Origin: Scleromitrula shiraiana
Taxonomy: Eukaryota > Ascomycota > Leotiomycetes > Helotiales > Sclerotiniaceae
Direction: 5' to 3'
Assembly: GCA_028455995.1 (NCBI GenBank)
Contig: JABELC010000002.1
Coordinates: 1,364,001 to 1,428,000 of the forward strand
Length of the DNA: 64,000 bases
The position numbers and the translations under genes are program-made. The notes beneath the pieces were generated by a model. The model was not told the DNA's origin. It saw only the letters and a list, made by a program, of their open reading frames with translations, and made no database searches. Below, piece after piece: positions 23,401 through 35,043 of this stretch; the stretch's first letter is position 1, and each line of letters opens with the position of its first letter.

Positions 23401-24588
23401 ACTCTCTTAAAACTATCTAAATTCCAAACATTAAGTTTGAAACTTGACTTGAATCCCCCCTGTCTTCTCTCACAGTGAATTTGACATACTGAACTGCTCA
23501 CTACACTGTACCCCTCTGGTTTATTAATCAAAAATATTTCTCCTATCAATCAATCTAATGATCAATTCCATCCAAATTCGAACTCGTTCGATTTTCCATT
23601 CCAATTCCAATTCCAATTCCAATCGTCTCTATCCAGAATCCTGGAATTCCCATTCCATCCGTCTCTTATGGGCCTTATTCGTCAAATATCCTCGGGAATT
23701 AAACCTTACCCCGTGAAGACTCTCGCAAGTTCGCGAAACCCCTAGGGGCATCTTCTCCGATACCATACCTCCTTACCCAAACCTAATAGCTGGTATGATC
23801 ACCTACATATCTATCAAAATTTCAACGCCTGAGAAAACAAAATACAAACCCAACATCATCGAGTACTATCTAGTGAAAGTAACTCCGCAAAAGATTGAAC
23901 GATTTATCTACCAAGTTATATTCAGAAGAAGAGGAGATTCTATGCATCAGATAATGAAGAGTAGCTAACACACGAGGTGTTCAAAATACGAAATACTGTT
24001 ATAATATACATCCAGGAAGCTTAACATGATATCATTCTGTTTGTTCTCATCGCTCTTTCCTCCACATGTTATATCTACACCCTCCTTATAGTCAAATGAC
24101 TTAACTCAAGTTTACTTTGTATAAATGAAAACGGAAATTTTCTTTCCGAGTATTAGTATCAAATACAACGTCACAAATCAGGTCTCTCCTTCCTGATTTG
24201 GCAAATGGAATCAGACAACATTGGAAAAATATCGCCCATATACTGTAAACAGTCATTGAAGTTGGAATTACTATTGTCTCCCGCCCAAGAACCTTAACTG
24301 CTCGCTATGTCATCTACTATAGTAATTCGGGTTCTGGGAAGTAAAGAAGATCTTCTAAATGAGCTGGGCGAGGATGACTGGAGTGAAGACAGTAGCATAG
24401 TCACGCCAGGACTGGTCTACATTCAAGCAATATTGGGACCTATTATCCTCATTCCATCGTTTTCAATATTCAAAAGATCCAATCAACAATAACCTCGCAG
24501 CAAGCTATGTCCAAAGGCCACCCACTTAACAGAAAGTATCTGTCTATGCTAATCAACCCAACTCAACCCAAATCAAGTCCAGCACCCC
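20459..24588. other. 4.1-kb AT-rich intergenic DNA
   Basis: I find no gene. It contains poly-T tracts, (GAGA)n near 21,120, a perfect 26-bp tandem duplication at 21,890-21,943, C-rich runs near 22,220, (TTA)n near 22,800 and CCCAT repeats near 23,065. It includes the promoter of the wall-sensor-like gene. Confidence 0.5.
21890..21943. repeat. 26-bp perfect tandem duplication
   Basis: The unit AATATATAGTAACATTTATT plus CTATAA occurs twice head to tail with no mismatch, in otherwise unique AT-rich DNA. Confidence 0.8.
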
Positions 24589-25125
24589 TCAATTAACACC
24601 ATGCTCAGGCGTTCCACCCGTAGGACCCCATATCGACCGCTCAATTAAATATTCCAGCTTCCCGCTCTCCTTATCCACCTTCCCAATTTGAAACATAAAA
24701 CTTTCAAACGAGGTATCAGTACCATCAATCTTAATAGCCCCCTTCATACGCGCAGCAAGCCGATCTCCATCGCGGAGGAACTCGTGTCTTTTCATGCCAG
24801 AATCAATCATGTCAGCGTCAAGTATTTCTTCCAAATTTTATTTTTCCTGAAGTTCTATACGGAAGAGATATAGTAGATATCCGAATCTAATGAGAAGAGA
24901 AAGAAACGCTACCTACACAGCAGGTTTATACTCCCCAACTTTCCCTCTCCATTCCACAAGTCTTTGCAAGTAAACGCCATATGTTAAGTGTTGACCAGTC
25001 ATTATTTGGTAGAATGTGGGGAGCGAGGTGCCTTCGACGTAGAGGTGTGCTTCGGATGGTGGACCGGTTAGACTCCATTCCATGGCACGTTGGAAATCGG
25101 CGAGGGTGCTTGCGTATTCGGACAT
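24589..25125 (-). CDS. Small NTF2-like (SnoaL-type fold) protein
   Basis: Two exons (24917-25125, 24589-24787) joined by a 129-nt intron give 135 residues. The intron uses donor GTAGGT, a CTGAC branch site and an AG immediately before CACGAG. Splicing yields ...GEYKPAV|HEFLRDGDRLAAR. The pattern is an N-terminal helix ending in MEWSLTG, then a LYVEGTSLPTFYQIM segment and alternating strands (AARMKGAIKI, SFESFMF, YLIERSIWG), as in cytosolic NTF2-like proteins of ascomycetes. Members act as small-molecule isomerases/hydrolases or have no known activity; substrate unknown. I chose the ATG that opens MSEYASTLADF; the upstream frame is probably leader. Confidence 0.75.
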
Positions 25126-26562
25126 GATGGAGGTTGTGGGTTGGAAGAAGGGGGGGCGGTGTGTTTGGTAATGGGTGTCTGAGATGTAGAGGGGAAAAGA
25201 TGAGTAGATACAACGAATCCATACATACATTTTGGCACGCCGTTGAAGTGGAGGAAATATAATACAAACCAGCTCATACTACTAATGGTCACAGCACAGC
25301 AAGCAATGGGATATGGACGCACGCCAATTCGGCTTTGCTGGAAGCAGGTCATACAAAGATAATATCTGATGTTTTGAAGGTCAAAAAAGGGGATAGTCGC
25401 TTCTCTAATCGAGAAGATCCAAACCACATATACCATGAACACCACATAGATCTCAGCGATCACTTCTCCATACAAACAAGGTAAATAATTATAAACTTTT
25501 CTTCTCCTTCCCTATCTCCATACCTACTTATACAAACACACATACCCCATCTCCATAGGGCTCAACAAAACAATAACCGTCAGCCAGCTCCCCACGCGCT
25601 TTCTCCAGCTTTTAATATTCTTACTACTATAACTCAATCATTTCTCTCCCATCCTCTGAAATCCTAGGATCGGATTGGATCTTCTGTCCGCTATTCAAAA
25701 TCTCATTGATTTCATACAGCCAGCCCACCTTACCTTACCATACCATACCCTCGGCTACCCCACTCGGAAATTAATTTGACCCCACTCCATGCGTCCTGCC
25801 AACCGACGTTAGCTAACGAGGATACCCCCCTGTGCTGAAGATTTTTATTATTCTCTGTAAACAATTATAATGGCAAGGGAGACGATGGATATGATTGTTG
25901 TGATAATTAGGATAATATCGTTCGTTTCCATGGTTTGCCGTTGTGTTGCGTTGTGTTGGTCGTTGGATTGTCGTCCGTGTATATGAACGAATCTTTGGAT
26001 ATAAATTACAGGATGATACGATTGGGGATTAAGTTTTCCGGGATGATACTTGGGGCTTGGGATTTTTGTTTGTTGTTGTCATTGACGTTGGTGAATTAAC
26101 GTGTTGATGAACGAAGGTTGAAAATAAGTGTGGATTACTGAACACAGTATGGAAGATCGACAATCGACTGGCGATGATAAAGATCAAGCACTTGTACTGT
26201 CTGTATGTATGTATGTACCTTCACTCGAAATCTCAAGTCTAGACGCGATGTGATATCCCTCTTTCAACCGAGCTGGCTAGACCACATACAATGGATGGTT
26301 ACGACATACTGAGTATCCATTTATAGAGGAGACAAGGTTATAATACACCTTGTCCCACTTATAGAAAGATCGAAAATTTTTATTAAAAAGTCTGGACAGG
26401 ATGATAGTGATATCTCCATGATATGATATCATAAACTGGGTCCTATCCCAGTCGTTGTCATGGATATCAATTCCTCATTCCAGAACAGATCAGACCCAGT
26501 CAAATTTGCAATCCGAAGGAGTAATTGTTCCGCCCATCCATATTAAATGCCATGCGTGGCAT
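25126..26562. other. Intergenic DNA
   Basis: No gene is supported. A minus-strand frame reaching up to 25,475 overlaps the leader of the NTF2-like gene and looks like chance. Several CATAC/ACCTT microrepeats occur near 25,730. Confidence 0.45.
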
Positions 26563-28743
26563 TCATTGGTAAGAGCTTGGATACCCAAGATTGAGATTAC
26601 CTTCCAAACAAGCATCGAATCCATCGAGATCAAATGAGGGATCGAACATGCCAAATGGATCGAATATTGAGGGATCAAATTCATGCGGGTTGAGAACATT
26701 CATGTTTAGAGGGGTCTGCAAGTTGCTGTTATTGTATTCCAAGGCTGTAGAAGAGGTATTAGCAAAATTGCAGTTCACATGTTAGGTTGGGAGTCCAGCT
26801 TACGAGTTTCGTTTGTTGTTGTTGGTATTGTATTCTCATGTGCAAATCTCGAGGTGGTAGTATCTTGCTGTGGTTGCGACTGCGAAAAAGATTTATCCAA
26901 ATTTTCTGAAACTGCAGAATAAACTCTATCAATCTCCTTGAGCATTTTCTTCCCCATAGCTGCTGCATTACATGCCGTCCAGTAAATATCTTCTACTTCA
27001 GATAAACGGTTGCAAACGTCTTGGAATTGGGTACGAGCGCGCTTGCGATGGGATGGGAGTTTGTTGTGACGCATTTCTCGATATGTTATACTGAGGGAGA
27101 GTGATAGAGCATATGGTACAAATGGAAAGAGGGTTAGCTGCTCCTGCAATTCGTGGCGTGTAGTGGTACTCAAAATGAATGTTGATAGGGTTTGTCGGAT
27201 ATAAGCATTTGAGGAGCGATTGGGCTCGGCCCATACTTTGGTTCGACAAGACAGTATTGATACCGCGTGGTAGAACGTTTCGATTGTGGCTATATGATGA
27301 TTAGTAGGTTTGGGTTTATCAAAATTTAAGCACATGCTTGAGCTGGTATCGAAGTGAGAGTATCAACCTACCTAGAGGGGCTGTGCCAATGTGTGAGCTA
27401 CCACATTTTACGACTAAATCTTCGAAAGATGGAAAATCTACGTCTCCTATACTACCCTGATTTGGTGGACGGTAGAGATCAATGACTTTATCAAGTAACA
27501 ATATTACATGCAAAAGTAACCGAAAGCAAGGTTCCTGTTGTTCAAAGCATTGAACAAAGTCCACTCTAAGATCTCGTTCAAACAACAATACAGGCTGTCC
27601 ATTAAATGCAGCATTCATCCGATCAATAGCATATACACAACACATTAACTTTGTACCCGAATCTTCTTGTTGGCCTTGTAGATGCAATCCAATCGTTTGA
27701 GCATAATGCACTGCTCTTCCAGAAAGCTGTGATGAGATGTCCTCCCCATTGGAATTATCCATGAACTGTGATAACAATGCAAATGCTTGGACGAGAACGA
27801 TTTTGTTCGTCACGAGACCCATCTCGATGGACAATCTCATGGCTCCTGCCATTTTCTCCCCGAATTCGCGGTATGTCATAGGTGCATCTGTTTCCTTTAA
27901 GACTAGATGCTCCTTAGCTGTAAAGTTCTTTGAGGCTGCTAAGCAAATTCCTTGCTGGAGAAGGATGCGAGCTGGGTCCGTAGATGGAAGATTGTGGTAA
28001 CTATTTTCATCAAGTATAGGAAGTATGAGATTAATTTTCTCAAAGTAAATCTTCTCCAAAAAGTCGAAGTGGATCTTTGGTAGCATCGTTGATAAACACT
28101 CTTGTTCCAGCAATGGGACAACCACATCCCTGACTAGAGACGAAGAATTGTGGAATATGTTCGACGATGTATGCGCAGTAGAAGATGGAGATGACTTTTT
28201 ACTAATCTTAGAAGAGAGCCATACACCAATACTATCTAAAGATACACCACGAGTCACGTCGGGGCTTGTGGCCGCTAGAAATATCCCTTCTGGATTCAAA
28301 TCCCCAATGAATCGCGATGGATGAGGAAGTGGAGGTTCTAGGTTTTGAGATGTGTTTGCTCGAATATGTGTCCCGCCGCTTAATATTCTGGCTGCTTCCA
28401 GATCCTGTTCGTTACTAGCTAGATTTGAGGGAATCGGAAAATCTAATATCTCCTCACGAGAGCCTTCTCCTACACCCCCTTCATGATTGGCATTCGTAGC
28501 TCTTGTAAGACTGGTCTGAGGGCCAGAGCTTGCTTGGGGATGCGAGTTTGTAGGCGAGACTTGCCGAGCCTGAAGTGAAGAGTTCGGGATGCTTGAGCTG
28601 CTAAAATGACTACAGCGTTTCTTTCGCTTCCGACAGGACTCACATGCTCGTTGCGCTTGTTGTCTCTTTACGGAACCTTTCCCATCGGAGGCTACAAACT
28701 TGAACATGGCGTTGCAATTGAGTGTTTCAATTGAGTGTTTCAA
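26563..28743 (-). CDS. Zn-cluster transcription factor with Fungal_trans domain
   Basis: Three exons (27372-28743, 26804-27289, 26563-26744) with consistent phases encode 679 residues. A basic Cys segment, RACESCRKRKKRCSH, lies near residue 33 and resembles the first half of a Zn2Cys6 cluster. The usual second trio of cysteines does not follow; a Ser-rich linker does. Residues about 210-440 resemble the fungal middle-homology domain (QGICLAAS, AVHYAQTIGLH, CVYAIDRMNAAFNG, LLFERDLRVDF). The C terminus is acidic and aromatic (DPSIFDPFGMFDPSFDLDGFD), a likely activation region. It is a predicted nuclear regulator; target genes unknown. A 13-bp repeat spans the first codons, so the second methionine (28707) may be the true start. 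Confidence 0.82.
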
Positions 28744-31700
28744 TTGCGGGGTTGAGGTAGTCGGGATTGCCCCGATTCGGATTTTCCGACCTGATGTCTC
28801 CCACGTAGGGATATTGTATAACTGGGTGTCGCGACTTATGACCTCATTATATACTGTTGCAAGAACATATTACTTATCACTACATAGATTCTGGTCAGTG
28901 AAAGTTGGCATCATCTTGATAAGAAGTTACAGATGACAGTTCGGTTGTTTGATTGCGTGTTCGGATTCGAGTTTATCTCGGCTGTCGTGCAACCGCGGAC
29001 CTGAATGCGGGGTGTTGAACTTTCAATACATTCACTTTAACAGCCAGGTTCTTGTTTCTATATAGGAATGTATTCTCAACAGACGAAAAGATCTAAAAAC
29101 TTACTGGTAGATATGTAGACAGCCAATAGTGCGATAGGAGTTTCTCAGGATCTTGGCAAACGCGGAGTCTCCATATACAGTTTAGTGGCTCCGAAAATGG
29201 CAGGCGGTGCCACAAAGACTTGTAGCTTTTCGTGAGGTCTGCAATATCAGTTCTATACGACAATTTTATGCAAGAAAAGCATTCGAAAGCCGATCACACT
29301 TACAGGCCAATACTTACGCTCCAATATTGTGTATATACTTTGCATTATCTCTAAATGGCTGATTCAAGAGAATGCTCACGTGACTATCGATACTACTGTG
29401 ATCTGTCTGACCTTCAAGCGAGCAGTTAGTTCCTATTAGGTCGGACCGTTCTTCACACAATAAAATGCTCATATAATAATCTCGCAGTTCCTTCAGGGGC
29501 TCGGCGAACCATCAAGAACTGTGAACCCTTCATCGTACGATGTATCTCTGACTTGTTTGGTTGCGACTCAAACCTCACTTCAGAAATTTTCTTGCTTTAC
29601 AGGAGCCTTTTTACCTATTCCCATCAGCCTCAATCAACCATCTGACGATGCTTGTTATTCATTACATGCATCCATGGCTCTGGCTTCAATGTTACGCGGC
29701 GCGCTCAATGGATATTCGATCTTTCACAAACCGCTAGGCACAATGTTCTATCCGATGCTCTACGGCTCGATTCCTTTGCCTTTGAATTCCACGAGGTGGT
29801 ATCCCACACATATAGCGGATGTTTTCGATATCCAAAACATGATTGTCAGGATAGGAAAGATAGAAATGACGAGGATATATACTTCTCAAGCCCTCCAAAA
29901 AGAGAAACATCTGAAACTCATCCGATGTTAAGGTCGCCTGGTCCAATATTCAGTTGTTTCTCTCATGTCCCATGAGGCTCTATGGGATGATGCCCACACC
30001 ATATGAGACCAAGCAAGATAGACATCCCATGGGATATGTCCCGAACAGTTCGGGGTATGACCTGCTGGGCGTTCAACACTGCATGGCGATCATAAACTCA
30101 AATTGCTGCCTATATCGAATATACTTCAGTAATTGTCATCGAGGTTGTGGACCTACTGAACGAAAACCATCTCTGAAGGAACATGCAGTGTTGCAGCTTG
30201 GCTGTTCTGCGTGCTCATGAGGTTGTGCGTTATTACTAGACATCTCCTCGCCGCACAAAACACTTGAGTAGAGAGCATGCTAACATCCCTTCCATGCAAG
30301 AGATTTCTAATCGAGACGTCGTTTAGTGAAACATGAGTTTTTACATCTCAACCCGTTGCTGTATTGTTATTGTTACTGTTCCTTCCAAGTATCGCCCACA
30401 GGTGTGGTTGAAAGTCTAGCCTGAAGTTTAGCCGACTAGGAGATTTTATCAATCAAGACAAAAGTCCGGCGGCCAGGGAACTCCGTACTATTTTTGATTC
30501 TGGAAACAAAACAGTTGTTTTCTAGGATCATATTCATGATTGTTTGCTTTTTTAGATAAGATTTCTTGTGTAATTTTTATCCTCTACAATCTCTATACCC
30601 ATAGAGTTGTGAGGGCACCATTACTTACTGAATAGGGCGCAAAAAGGCTAGGGGCCATTTGAACTGCAAAGTCATATAGAATGTGGTGCGAAGGCGTTTT
30701 AGTTGAAAATGTGTTTTGTATAGAAGTCTGAAATTTTAGTGCATGCACTTTGATTCTGAAAGGCTTTATCACACGTTATGTGAGATTTTGCTGGTACATG
30801 AATGAATGTGTATATTCTACTGAAGGAGAAATCAAGAAAATTGTGTAGATTAATTATGGCAGTGGCGATCTAAACTGGCTTGTTCAAAGTCTAAAGTTGT
30901 GCCGAAGATGGTGTCATCAGGTTTCATGTCGTTATTACTGTTGAAGCATCTTCAAACTCTGTTCAGTTCTTCTAGCTTCTTTTTTAAACTACCTACTAGT
31001 TGTTGGTGTACTATTTCAAGTTATTTCCGCTCAGTGGTCAATTGATATTCCGCTCCTTTGTGGATACTGCTTACTATGTAGGTATTCACTAATATCGTCG
31101 CTGCCGAGAACATACCGCCTGGGAATATCAAGAAACCAAAAAAGTCGAGGCAACTTTGAAAGGTGGATTTCATCCGATACAGAATCTCAATAATTCCAAG
31201 AAAATATGAATTGAACAAAACGGCAAAAGGTGATGATATCAGCTTCCCGGGACGGTACTTCGCACGATATCATCGGTCCAGGATCTCTCGTAGACTTGCG
31301 ACTTGCGGCTCACAGCTTGCTGCACGTCCCCTGGAGTTTGCGTTTGTGGTATTTATTTAATTGAATATATATAGGCAACTTGAGGGTGGTAACATGAGTC
31401 ATCAGTTCGCTTCTATCTTAGTGACGGAATCGCTTTCAAGCTGTAATACACCAACGGTATTCTACTCATTCCAACCAATAGGTGACAAACGTTGGCAGTT
31501 GAAGACAGATAGATGACCTACCTTATAGGGAAGGACCATTTGAGTATTTGAAATCCAATTATATCAACACCATCTTCCTCTTTAGTCTCAAACATTATCT
31601 CGAAAAACTGCTGAAATTCCTCGATTTTTGGAAGGTTTGACCGACATTGTAAAAGGTTGGGAAGGAGCAATCCGTTCACACTTTGCAACAGATAACATTT

Positions 31701-33287
31701 CTTATGGCAGTTTCTACCAATTCACTAACAGCCTTGAAAGCGAATGGTTGATACGTATGAATGTGCAGTACAGATTGTGCCGGTCGTACGCATTTGATAT
31801 AAATCATTATTCATTTTCGTATTACCATGATTTTACATCTACGGGTAAAGGGAGAAGACTTGAATACCCAGGTGAATATAGGTATTTGACGACTTTCACA
31901 GGTTCCGCATAATACAAGATAATTCTGTTATACGCAGAAGCTCTTGTTAACATAATTTCAATGTTTTCATGTTGAGTTGAGCGCACATCTAACTTTGATG
32001 CTATTCAAGAGCCAGCAGCCATACTCGCACCTGCACCATAGCCCTAGAATCTTCTAAAAAGCCGATTTAGATAACTAATTACATATTCATACAGTAGATA
32101 CTATAGCACACCTACAGTTGAAAATAATGGTTCATTTGTACCTGCATCTATGCTTTCGCCCCAAGATGCCTAGGTAATGATTTTGTCAAATTCAACAGTT
32201 TTGTGTTTAAACTCATTTGAGCTACTTTGACTCGGTGCAACCGGCATGCATGTCATACATGATAAGTCTGTGATTGGCGCAAACCATGATTCTGGATCTT
32301 AAATTCTTGGTGAATAGATAACTGGCGGCTCTGGTCAAGTTGGGTACCAGTAGTATCCACGGATGTTAGATTATTCCTTTATTAGGCCTTCCAAGTTACG
32401 AAAATGATGTGTTGTCACACCTAACCTTACTGCAAATTATTCACATGAGGCAGATATGGATATAATGATATCGCTGCACTGCAATCGACAGATTTAAATA
32501 TCCATATAAATAATCGTGATGGTTGCAGAAACACTGCATAAAGAGGGTCGAGAACCTGAGATAATAAAGTAAGATTCACCTCATGAACGACCAGCGGGTA
32601 GACGGAAGATCTCTAATTGATCAATTGATTCGATAAGTTGTATTCGGAAGAATCCCCTTACATTATTATTAGGTCTTCGTTGACTTTCACGAAGACATGC
32701 AATGAACTCGACAAGCCGTTCCGTAGTTTTCTGTATCAGAGCAATCTTCACTCTACGGTTGATCATCTGATGAATTGTGAGTAAATTCAATACCTAAATA
32801 ATGAGACCAATAATTAATTTCAATATCCAGCAACCAAAACATTTATTCATTCATCACTTGAGTAAAGACAATTCAACTTTGTATCTCATAGAAACTACCC
32901 CGCAAAAAAAGAGGAATTCATTCTCCTCCATAAACCCGTCGCGTACTGTAGCGGACTTCCAGATTAAGTAAGTGAAGCTCCGATATATATATCTCTCTTT
33001 CTTCTACTCTCCATTCTTTTTCTTTTTATTATTTACATATAACTTGTTTTTCTTTCGAGCATCGATCGCAATCGTACTCTGCTTTACTATTTCATCCATC
33101 TTCAAGTGTTAGGAAGTAGTGTTTGGAAATTGATACTCGGGACATTACTGTCTTTGTTTACCATCACCTAGCTGAGCTGTCTAACATCAATAGTTTTATT
33201 CATCTCTTGAGTACCTTCTTACCTCATTTGTCGATTACATCAAGGGGTAAACTAGTTTAAAGTTGATTAACCATTAAATCAATCAAG
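28744..33287. other. 4.5-kb region with only short, uncertain frames
   Basis: I can assign no gene with confidence. The part near 29,480-29,980 looks coding-like and is listed separately. A 69-codon minus-strand frame at 32,581-32,790 and a 94-codon plus-strand frame at 31,628-31,912 show no motif I recognise. The last 300 bp are a plausible promoter and leader for the DUF1479 gene. Confidence 0.4.
29480..29970 (+). pseudogene. Possible decayed coding segment, family unknown
   Basis: One plus-strand frame is open from about 29,487 to the stop at 29,973-29,975 except for a single TGA near 29,641, which would be CGA (Arg) before a C-to-T change. The product on both sides of that stop is mixed in composition and not low complexity. 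I do not recognise it. The opposite strand also has a 70-codon frame here, so the strand is uncertain. Confidence 0.22.
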
Positions 33288-35043
33288 ATGTTGCTCTCCA
33301 AATCTAAACACAATCTCGCTACTACCACTCGTGTCTCCCTTCTCGCTAGAAAACATCACCTATCTTTCCCAATCCGCCAACTCGCCACCCAAACTCCTAC
33401 CACATCAATGGGCAATATGGGCCGAGAAGAAGGTGACATCTCATCCGTCTTCGCCTCACTCTCCGGCAAGGAAGCCACTCCACTTCCACCTCGTTTTGCT
33501 AAAATCAAAAGTGATCTTATTCGTGGCCACGAGAAAGATGTTGCTGCCAGCTGGACTCGATTGCTTAAACAGTTGGCGATTGAAAATCCAAAGGTGAAGG
33601 AATTGGGCTCTAAGATTATTCCAAGTGTTGAGTATCAGGATATTTTAAACACGTATCATGGACGAGGTGCAGAATTGGATCAGAAGCTCTTAAAGGAGAT
33701 TAAAAAGACTGGCGCAATGGTCATTAGAGGTGTTCTTCCTGAATCAGAGGCCAGAGATTATAAGAACCAAGTAGAGGATTATGTTAAGTTGAATCCGAGT
33801 ACCAAAGGTGAGTTTTCTTCTTCCTCTTCGCCATTATGACTTTGAACGAGTAAAAATGCAAAGACTAACTGATTTCACCAAATTCAGCATTCCCACCCAA
33901 CGATCCTCAAGTCTACGAGCTTTACTGGTCACCTCCTCAAGTTAAGGCTCGTGCTCATGCTAATATGCTGAAAGCTCAACGATTTCTTCTCCAGCTTTGG
34001 AACCGCGATCCCAACTCCCAGATTTCTCTCGATATTCCTGTCACCTACGCCGACCGAGTACGCATTCGTCAACCTGGCGATTCTTCCTTTGCACTCGGTC
34101 CCCACGTTGATGGTGGATCAGTCGAGCGCTGGGAGCCCAATGGATATGGTGTCGGCGGGGTTTATAACTCTATCTTCCAAGGCCGCTGGGAAGAATTTGA
34201 TCCTTTCGATTCAGCTCCTCGTGTTGACGCCGTTAGCGACTTGTATCATTCTGGTGGTAGTTGTAGCATGTTCCGTATGTTTCAAGGATGGCTCGGTCTC
34301 TCCCATACTGCGCCTGGTGAGGGCACATTGATGGTCAATCCCCTCTTGCAACTCACCACTGCTTATTTCCTTCTCCGACCATTTTTTGAACCAATCAAGA
34401 AACTACCAGAGGGTCAAGAAACTCAGTATACAGAAGAATATCTCAGTGCAGATAATTGGAAACTTTTCGACCCGGAGAATATGTCAACGGTTCTTCATGG
34501 TGCTATGCCCAGCGTTGGTCAGGAGATGACTCAGGCCCTTCATCCTCATTTGGATTTGAAGAATACTATGGTTCACATTCCAAAGATCAAGCCCGGTGAT
34601 TATGTCGCTTGGCATTGTGATAGTATGTATCCCCACTTGCCTCTATCTCAAGAATATTTCACTAACACTCCCAATTAGCAATCCACGCAGTCGATTCCAC
34701 CCATGCCGGCAAATCTGACAGCTCAGTTCTTTATATTCCTGCATGTCCCCTCACAGCCATCAATGCGGAATCTCTCGCCCTCCAGCGCGATACCTTCCTT
34801 GCCGGCCTTCCAGGTCCAGACTTTCCAGGCGGTAAGGGCGAGAGCGAACATAAGGGTCGTCCTACCAAAGCCGATATCTTGAAGTGGGGTAACTACCCAG
34901 CATTAGGGTCTATGGGTTTGGCGAAGCTGAGCTTAGGTCCTCAAGGAACGGGTCTTAAGGGTGAAGATGATATAGTTGCGAAGGCTAATGAGATTTTGGG
35001 CTACCAAAATGACAAGGCTGAAGGTCATTTCTATCATAATTAA
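33288..35043 (+). CDS. DUF1479 family protein, probably mitochondrial
   Basis: Three exons (33288-33807, 33888-34622, 34679-35043) of compatible phase encode 539 residues. The first 40 or so residues are rich in Arg, Ser and Thr with no acidic residue, a typical mitochondrial presequence. The body shows the DUF1479 hallmarks: GAMVIRGVLPESEA, WNRDPNSQISLDIPVTYADRVRIRQPGD, LGPHVDGGSVERWE, SCSMFRMFQGWLGLSHT, GEGTLMVNPLL, and WHCDTIHAVDS across intron 2. The HVDGG and WHCDTIHAV...(S) segments look like the HxD...H metal site of Fe(II)/2-oxoglutarate oxygenases, to which DUF1479 (bacterial YbiU type) has been related. The substrate is unknown. Confidence 0.9.

Noticed and set aside
29734..29946. 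70-codon minus-strand frame
   Set aside because: Competes with a longer plus-strand coding-like frame in the same place; neither has a recognisable family, so only the plus frame is listed, at low confidence.
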